A stretch of 64,000 bases of DNA, from NCBI RefSeq assembly GCF_029784155.1, contig NC_073693.1, positions 147,810,843-147,874,842 of the forward strand, read 5' to 3'. Of this stretch, positions 56,414-64,000 are shown in pieces (position 1 is the first letter of the stretch; each line of letters opens with the position of its first letter). Below the pieces are notes generated by a model. It had not been told where the DNA came from. It saw only the letters and a program-made list of their open reading frames with translations, and did not search any database. The position numbers were made by a program, and so were the translations under genes. Source of the stretch: Uranotaenia lowii. Its lineage: Eukaryota; Arthropoda; Insecta; Diptera; Culicidae.

Positions 56414-57625
56414 GATCAGAGTATTTATTTTATTTACATAGTATTCCGTCTCACGACATAACTTGACGAACATAATTCCTAAAATTCACTCGGTCCATGG
56501 CAACCGTTCTCCAATTTCTCGGGCACCCCACGTTCGCCAGATCACGCTCCACTTGGTCTAACCACCTCGCTCGTTGCGCCCCCGCTCGTCTTGTTCCTAC
56601 CGGATTCGTAGCGAACACCTGTTTTGCAGGACAGTCGTCCGGCATTCTCGCAACATGTCCCGCCCAGCGTATCCGGCCGGCTTTCACCACCTTCTGGATA
56701 CTGGGTTCGCCGTAGAGTCGCGCGAGCTCGTGGTTCATCCTTCGCCTCCACACTCCGTTCTCCTGTACGCCGCCAAAGATGGTTCTTAACACTCGTCGCT
56801 CGAATACCCCGAGTGTACGCAGGTCCTCCTCGAGCAATATCCATGTCTCGTGCCCGTAGAGAACAACCGGTCTAATAAGCGTCATATACAGGTTACACTT
56901 CGTGCGAGGGCAAAGTCTTCTCGACCGCAGTTGCTTGTGGAGTCCATAGTAGGCACGACTTCCGCTGATAATTCGCCTCCGGATCTCACGGCTGGTGTCA
57001 TTGTCTGCGGTCACCAGTGAGCCGAGATAGACAAAGTCTTCGACTATCTCCAGCTCGTCGCCGTCGATCGTGACCTTGTTATTACTGGACAAGCGGGTTC
57101 GGTCGGTCTCGGATCCGCAGGCCAGCATGTACTTCGTCTTGGACGTATTAATCATCAACCCAATCCTTCCTGCTTCGCGTTTCAGTTTGCGGTAGATCTC
57201 CTCCACCGCCGCAGATGATCTGCCGACTATATCAATGTCATCGGCAAAGCAGATAAGTTGACTGGATCTGTTGAAAATCGTGCCCCGCATTTCGCCCACC
57301 GCTCGTCGAATAACACCTTCTAGCGCCACGTTGAACATCATGCAGGATAGACCATCACCTTGTCGAAGCCCCCTGCGCGATTCGAATGAACTCGACAATT
57401 CACCCGAAATCCGCACACAGCACTGCGTTCCATCCATCGTCGCCTTGATCAGTCTGATTAGCTTCCCGGAAAAGCCGTTCTCGTCCATGATTTTCCATAG
57501 CTCGTTACGGTCGATCATGTCGTATGCGGCTTTGAAGTCGATGAATAGATGATGCGTAGGGACTTGGTGTTCACGGCATTTTTGGAGGATTTGCCGTAAT
57601 GTGAATATCTGGTCCGATCAGAGTA
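56414..57625 (-). mobile_element. 5'-truncated RTE-clade (JAM1-like) insertion with 10-bp target duplication
   Basis: GATCAGAGTA occurs at 56414-56423 and 57616-57625, immediately outside the element. Read on the minus strand, the insertion starts at 57615 within the reverse transcriptase (DQIFTLRQILQKC) and ends after the stop with GTAAATAAAATAAA, the short repetitive tail expected for RTE elements. Confidence 0.8.
56448..57615 (-). CDS. RTE reverse transcriptase, C-terminal part, frame intact
   Basis: Once copied the RTE element RNA; here only the C-terminal part remains, so it is not expected to act alone. The frame is open from the truncation point: DQIFTLRQILQKCREHQVPT, HHLFIDFKAAYDMIDRNELW, GLRQGDGLSCMMFNVALEG, FADDIDIVGRSSAAVEEIYR (catalytic FADD), VYLGSLVTADND, YGHETWILLEEDLRTLGVFE, WAGHVARMPDDCPAKQ and WLDQVERDLANVGCPRNW, ending YVRQVMS. 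The ATG at 57518 is only an internal methionine. No stops or frameshifts disturb the frame, so it is much younger than the two dead copies at 40080-41235 and 44057-46190. Confidence 0.88.
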
Positions 57626-57632
57626 ATGCCAC

Positions 57633-59377
57633 ACTATACTATACTATACTATACTATACTATACTATACTATACTATACTATACTATACTATACTATACT
57701 ATACTATACTATACTATACTATACTATACTATACTATACTATACTATACTATACTATACTATACTATACTATACTATACTATACTATACTATACTATACT
57801 ATACTATACTATACTATACTATACTATACTATACTATACTATACTATACTATACTATACTATACTATACTATACTATACTATACTATACTATACTATACT
57901 ATACTATACTATACTATACTATACTATACTATACTATACTATACTATACTATACTATACTATACTATACTATACTATACTATACTATACTATACTATACT
58001 ATACTATACTATACTATACTATACTATACTATACTATACTATACTATACTATACTATACTATACTATACTATACTATACTATACTATACTATACTATACT
58101 ATACTATACTATACTATACTATACTATACTATACTATACTATACTATACTATACTATACTATACTATACTATACTATACTATACTATACTATACTATACT
58201 ATACTATACTATACTATACTATACTATACTATACTATACTATACTATACTATACTATACTATACTATACTATACTATACTATACTATACTATACTATACT
58301 ATACTATACTATACTATACTATACTATACTATACTATACTATACTATACTATACTATACTATACTATACTATACTATACTATACTATACTATACTATACT
58401 ATACTATACTATACTATACTATACTATACTATACTATACTATACTATACTATACTATACTATACTATACTATACTATACTATACTATACTATACTATACT
58501 ATACTATACTATACTATACTATACTATACTATACTATACTATACTATACTATACTATACTATACTATACTATACTATACTATACTATACTATACTATACT
58601 ATACTATACTATACTATACTATACTATACTATACTATACTATACTATACTATACTATACTATACTATACTATACTATACTATACTATACTATACTATACT
58701 ATACTATACTATACTATACTATACTATACTATACTATACTATACTATACTATACTATACTATACTATACTATACTATACTATACTATACTATACTATACT
58801 ATACTATACTATACTATACTATACTATACTATACTATACTATACTATACTATACTATACTATACTATACTATACTATACTATACTATACTATACTATACT
58901 ATACTATACTATACTATACTATACTATACTATACTATACTATACTATACTATACTATACTATACTATACTATACTATACTATACTATACTATACTATACT
59001 ATACTATACTATACTATACTATACTATACTATACTATACTATACTATACTATACTATACTATACTATACTATACTATACTATACTATACTATACTATACT
59101 ATACTATACTATACTATACTATACTATACTATACTATACTATACTATACTATACTATACTATACTATACTATACTATACTATACTATACTATACTATACT
59201 ATACTATACTATACTATACTATACTATACTATACTATACTATACTATACTATACTATACTATACTATACTATACTATACTATACTATACTATACTATACT
59301 ATACTATACTATACTATACTATACTATACTATACTATACTATACTATACTATACCATACCATACCATACTATACTAT
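57633..59377. repeat. (ACTAT)n satellite, about 349 units
   Basis: The 5-base unit repeats without a single change from 57633 to about 59353. The right edge has three ACCAT variants and returns to ACTAT before unique sequence at about 59378. Because the unit is 5 bp with no stop in two frames of this strand, long meaningless frames (TILYY repeats) arise. The true array length could differ from the assembled one. Confidence 0.97.
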
Positions 59378-60873
59378 TATCTTATTTTAATCGCCGCTGG
59401 GATATATTCTTATTTAATTTTTGGCATTTCGGCGAGTTGTGAAAATTCAAGGTAGAATATTTAGAAAGAACTTGATAGTATTATAGGTGGAAAGATCAAA
59501 GCTAGAGCGCTTTGGGTAGAAGAAATTGAATAGTTGGTGAAAATGTGAGCAGGGCTTTGTTTTGTGAACAGATTTTGAACTACTTGCGTGATTCTTTGCC
59601 GCGCGCCGTTTCAATGTTGATAGGAAACGATGAAGAAACCCATCGCACCCACATTGAAACACGGACGGGTCGAACACATGAGATTGTGTCCGATTGTGAC
59701 TATACTATACTCAGGCGGCGGCAACGCTATTCGAACCGTATGGAGCACATCTCTCAGATTTCCCCTCAGATTTCCCCTTTTTTTGACAGATTTAAGCTTT
59801 TTTCTTCAGATTTGAGCTTTCATCTCCTATGCTCTCAAGGCAAAAAAAGCTTAAATCTGAGGAAAAAAAGCTTAAAAACGAGATTCACCAACACTTAGTT
59901 AATAGATGTTGGTCACACGATACATAGACAAATCCTGTATCGTTGCAGGGACCTGACTATACTATACTATACTATACTAAGTTATATACAGTTTATCTGT
60001 ATTTTTTAGAATGTTATTTAGGCGCCTCCAATTTTGTTGCTTGATTTAAACCTGTCAATAAGTTTTACACCAATTTTAAAATGAAGCCTTACAAAAAAAG
60101 TAATTGATATTGCGGAGCATGTCTTTTTTTTGAAAAATTGACAGAATGTTTTGTTTTCGTACAAAATAACCGAGAGTTGGTGTTTAATTCAATTTCTAAA
60201 CAAATTTCTTAACTAGCATGGCTTGAAACATACTTTAAACCAAAAATTATAAGCAACTTTCACAGCTGTTATCAAAGAGTTAAAAACAAACTGCATTAAT
60301 TAAAACCAAAAAAAAATAGTAAAATAACTTAAAAGAACCAGCTCGGCTTAAACTATGTTAATTGGGAAGTTTTAAATTGCTTCGTTATCAATTCAATTTT
60401 GTTAGTTATAAGCCATTTGGAATGTAATCAATCACAGCCATTGCATGCATTAGGCAAGAGAAAGTTGGGCATCACACAATTTATAGATAGGTGTGTGTTG
60501 ATTAATTTGAATTTGAAATTGCACACAATTACGTGCAACTTCCATCACAACCCAATGTTTGCTATATGTAAGTGTAATCGAAATCGATTCGTTTGAAGAT
60601 AAGATTCCACAGACAAGATGGCACATTATGAAGTTGTCTTCATTATTTCTCAAGCGGCTCTCTATAAAGTAAGCAATTTAGATACTTCAAAGCTGCCGCC
60701 ACACCGTCCGGCGGAATAAATTCCCCAAGGGTTCAATTGAAAATCCTCCTTGACAAATGGCTCACCTCCGTCAGATTTTCTCAAATCCAGGAAAAAACAT
60801 CCCCTCTAGTGGATTATTGCTGCTTGTACGCACATCCGCTCTAGTTATTTGCCGACCGAAGCAAAATAGAAAA
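59378..60873. other. Intergenic stretch with small satellite islands and a short inverted repeat
   Basis: Short ACTAT runs recur at about 59699-59711 and 59956-59979, each preceded by TGACTAT. Around 59788-59876 the phrase CAGATTTAAGCTTTTTT occurs, followed by inverted AAAAAAGCTTAAATCTG, capable of folding. No gene is recognised. Confidence 0.5.
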
Positions 60874-60893
60874 TCAGAAAAGGACCCTATCAC

Positions 60894-61162
60894 CCAAATC
60901 CGAAAGCTGCTGTATCCTATCTAGTATCAACAGGACCACATAAACCTCACAAAGCATATCATCATTATCGGCATCATAGCGTCGTCCCGTTGGGGCCAGT
61001 TTCCGATAAAGCTGGCTGTTTCCGTTGTATATTGGTATCGGACATGGTGGAGACATTCGAGGATACAGGAGAATTTGATCACATAATAAATATTCAATTT
61101 GATCTTTCGGCCAGATTCGAGAATCAACGGCATCATCATTGTAGAGATTTTTTTTTGCTTGA
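60894..61162 (-). other. Possible unrecognised coding exon
   Basis: On the minus strand a frame free of stops across this interval reads DAVDSRIWPKDQIEYLLCDQ, LYPRMSPPCPIPIYNGNS, QLYRKLAPTGRRYDADNDDM and LCEVYVVLLILDRIQQLSDL. The composition is protein-like and includes a GRR site as in neuropeptide precursors. A CCCTAG acceptor lies just before 61162 and a GTGATAGG donor just after 60894. There is no initiating ATG in frame at the start and I recognise no family, so it is only a candidate. Confidence 0.22.
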
Positions 61163-61197
61163 CTAGGGCAGTGAAGCTGCATCTTTTTTTTTTGCAA

Positions 61198-62250
61198 TAT
61201 TCAGTAGGTACTAAAAGTTTTTTTTCTTTCTTTTCATTGGATTAACATGCTTGTTTGTTGGCATTACCATCATAAAGCTCTTCAAATACTTTCAATTATT
61301 TATTTTAAAACATGCGCCATTCTTTGAAGATTATTTGGGAAAATTACATCACATAATTTTTTCGGGACTCAGGATTAAAGAAAAGTAAGTCAAACATTCA
61401 AAATTCAACCAGCTTCCAAAATGTTCAAAGTATTATCAGAAAACTTCCATACGTGGGCAATGTAAGGAATTCACTGCAGATTGATCAGATTAAAAAAAGA
61501 TAGCGAAACGTGTCTACACGAACGTTAACTAAACTTAAACAACCAAATCGTTCTGCTTACATCCTTTCCTCCATCTAGAACATAATTTTATCCTCGACGA
61601 TTCGCTGTTGTGATTTTACGATACACCTTATGGAAGTTTCGTTCACGTAGAGCTCAAGTGAAACTTTACGTCGCCTCCTCGCGCCGTTTCAATTGCCCCC
61701 CTCTGGTTTTCTCCAGGCGTTTCAGAAAGCAAGATTCAAAAATCACGGGGATAACGGTCTTACACCTTTAGCCTCAAGCACTAACAGACACACATGTGTT
61801 TTCACGGTAACTTTCTCAGCTTTGGTGCCGCGTCGCCGTTTTCCCGGAAACTAGAAACCATCTAACTAACTAAGGCCATGTGGCACGTGACAGCACGATA
61901 GACCGAAAGAGTTGCTCTTGTTATTTTGTCTTCCTGTTGAAAGAGATTTCGCTAGGACGTGAACTTTCAGCCAGCTTCTTGTTCGATAGGCCGTAATGAA
62001 AATGTAATTTGGCTATTTACATAAGCCATTCGCCAGCTGTTGCGCAGATTTTAGCTGTGGCTTTCAACCAAATTTAAGTTTTTCAATTTCTCTCACACAC
62101 ATTGATTACAACAATTTACATGAATATGCTGAATTAAGCAGACTTTATAAAACGATGTTATGGATTTTTTTAGAATAACTTGTATTTGACATCGACAAGT
62201 TTTCCTCGCTTCAAGGGAATAGTTGTTTGAGGAATATTTAGGATACCTAC
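61198..62250. other. Intergenic stretch, nothing recognised
   Basis: A moderate-GC part (about 61560-61930) stands out from the AT-rich surroundings, but contains no gene or repeat that I can name. Confidence 0.4.
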
Positions 62251-63219
62251 ACGGAGAAAAAAGACGACAGTTGTTCCAATTATTTTAGCTTGTTATACCA
62301 ATAATCGAAATGCAGTTGATTTTTTTGCATTCAACTACTTATATAATAGATTCAACTAAACACTTCTAATTGTCCATACGCAATCAGCTATTATTATAAT
62401 GCTTCATCTGTATGATTTATTTTATGCATTCAACTATAAATACAATCAGAGCAGACATTTTTCAAGCATCATAGTTGACATGGTTGTTAATTTTCTTTCA
62501 TCGTCACGTTTCAAATCTCATTTGACTACTAGTCAAGCTTCAAGGGACTGGAAAAGCTTGACTATCGTCATGGATTTCTGTTCACGTGACTGATGTTATT
62601 TTTCAAACGACGGTCGTCAAGCAAGTTGACGGCGTCGGTTCAAAGCATTTTATGTATGATTCGAAAAATTTTGTGTATTTGGATTGCTTGTTGGGCGATT
62701 TGTCAGTGTCAAAAACAAATAAAATTCGGATTCAAAAAATACTACCAATTGCGGAATTACAATATTTTTAAGGAATTTTTATATAGATAATTATGAAGGG
62801 CAATTTTTTTTTGCGCATATTCGATATTGTCCTTCTAGTCCCTAGCGAATTCTCATCGGTCGTGACAGTTGATGTTACGTTCTAAAATGTCCCGAGCCCG
62901 AACTATCCTGGACTGATCTCCAAAAACGGAAACGATGATCGTTGTTTTCAGATTTTTTTCAGCCACGACCATAACGTAACTTGTGTTTTTCGGCGCCGGC
63001 TTAAGATGTTTTTCTTATCTAAACATTATTCCGTCACAGTCAAAAAGACGACGACAGGCTGAAGGCGACTTTGATTATTCCGACGCTTCATTTGACTGAA
63101 GGTTGAGGCGAGATTGTTTGCTTGGTTACTCATTTGAAGGCGTCTGTTATGAATGCGACTGCTTTAACTTTTTCACAGTCACAGTTTTATGACTGATGAC
63201 GGTGAATTTTGTATGCTCT
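62251..63219. repeat. Interspersed repeat material starting CTACACGGAGAAAAAA
   Basis: CCTACACGGAGAAAAAAGAC marks the left side, a phrase that often starts insect MITE-like repeats (from memory). GCATTCAACTA and ATAGATTCAACT phrases at 62320-62450 also occur in the minisatellite to the right. The segment 63020-63215 shares phrases with 34500-34700. No matching right terminus was found. Confidence 0.4.
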
Positions 63220-63239
63220 GAATACAATAGATTCAACTA

Positions 63240-63690
63240 CAAACTGCTGATTGATCTTATGCAATCAACTATGAATATAATAGATTCAATTGTAATGGTA
63301 TAATTGATCCAATTGTAATGGTATAATTGATTCAACTGTAGATATGATAGATACAATTTTATGATTGATTTTAGGCATTCAATTATAAATATAATAGATT
63401 CAACTGTAGTGGTATAATTGATTCAACTGTAAATATGATAGACTCAACTGTAGTGGTATAATTGATTCAATTGTCAATATGATAGATTCAACTACAATTT
63501 TATCATTGATTTTAGGCATTCAACTATAAATTTAATAGATTCAACTGTAGTGATATAACGGATTCTGCTGTAAATATGATAGATTCAACTGTAGTGGTAT
63601 AATTGATTCAATTGTAGATATGAGAGATTCAACTACAAATGTATGATTGATTCTAGTTATTGAACCATAAATACAAAAAATTAAACTTTA
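63240..63690 (+). repeat. 22-bp minisatellite with about 141-bp higher-order period
   Basis: The monomer is close to ATAATTGATTCAACTGTAGT plus 2 bases. Variants ending GTAGTGGT and GTAAATATG alternate to give a 44-bp dimer. The marker GATTTTAGGCATTC recurs at about 63367 and 63508, with a degraded third copy at about 63648, giving a higher-order spacing of about 141 bp. Confidence 0.8.
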
Positions 63691-64000
63691 TTGTTATGAT
63701 AGATTGTGTGTTACTTGAATACTATAGTGTTCGTCAGCAAAAACAAAAAAAAAGTATGTATGGGACCCAATACGTGTTCCATGTAGCGATCGTATCGCTG
63801 TTTTTAGGGCTCAGCCGATAGTTCCGGTGGTAAAACGCAAGCGCTCTCCGGTGATGGGGAAACATGTTTTCTGTACCAGTTCCTGGCAGCGGTCGTGTAG
63901 AAGGCCAACAGTACCTGGAATTGGGAAAAGTACATCTACTCTGGCTGCCCGGGAAATCGACGTGGGTCTCAACGTTCTTTTACATGATCCTGGCAGGATC
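63691..64000. other. Right edge of window, less AT-rich, unassigned
   Basis: From about 63780 the sequence is GC-richer and has short open stretches, but no domain or splice structure is recognisable before the window ends. Confidence 0.4.

Noticed and set aside
57601..59455. Two overlapping 609-613 codon frames made of TILYY repeats
   Set aside because: They are a by-product of a 5-bp tandem repeat without stops in these frames; one lacks an ATG and neither has unique coding sequence.
63240..63690. CRISPR-like array of short repeats
   Set aside because: Repeats are contiguous degenerate monomers without unique spacers, and the surrounding DNA is insect-like.

Overview
The window looks like transposon-rich, AT-rich insect chromosomal DNA, most likely from a mosquito or a close dipteran relative. 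The evidence is an intact Jockey-clade retrotransposon, JAM1-like RTE fragments, three mariner remnants of the D37E type typical of mosquitoes, many families of TA- or TTAA-flanked miniature elements, and a spliced insect CUB-domain gene with short introns plus one long first intron. No bacterial-style operons, rRNA or CRISPR arrays are visible. Gene density is very low: I can reconstruct only one complete host gene.

Layout. Positions 1-5130 hold a foldback element (1162-1900) and an L2/CR1-type reverse transcriptase split by later insertions (2320-2550 and 4351-5127). Positions 5590-9000 hold a dead ZBED5/GTF2IRD2-like hAT transposase. It is interrupted by a 1.98-kb element (6080-8060) that carries a spliced-looking DUF4806-type gene between CCCAGGTWACC ends; removing it with one copy of a 2-bp TG duplication restores the hAT reading frame exactly. 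Positions 12285-12432 are a TTAA-flanked piggyBac-type MITE. Positions 14730-16820 are a mariner pseudogene split by an 819-bp near-perfect hairpin. Positions 17818-22323 are a full-length Jockey-clade element with both ORFs open and a 15-bp target duplication. Positions 25872-27982 are a TA-flanked element with a 1.18-kb Tc1-type foldback nested inside. Positions 31992-33987 are another nested element carrying an iterated 20-bp motif. Positions 34958-36220 are a mariner copy with recognisable ends. Positions 40080-46190 hold two dead RTE copies, the second split by a 5'-truncated R1-like fragment. Positions 46900-47690 are a third mariner.

The host gene (48437-55703, + strand) has five exons encoding a 393-residue secreted protein: signal peptide, RQGR furin-like site, six-cysteine segment, then CUB and CUB-like domains. 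Splice phases agree at every junction. Its 5.9-kb first intron holds a 921-bp element that is an inverted copy of one at 42128-43047, and a second TIR element. Downstream come a pogo-like MITE, an RTE copy with a 10-bp target duplication, and, directly beside it, about 349 nearly uninterrupted copies of the pentamer ACTAT (57633-59377). The right end holds a minisatellite with a higher-order period.

Apart from the CUB gene and the DUF4806-type gene, nearly every recognisable coding stretch belongs to transposable elements, and the order of several insertions can be read from how they nest. The best candidates for something undescribed are the DUF4806-carrying element, the long hairpin at 15021-15839 and the element with the iterated 20-bp motif.
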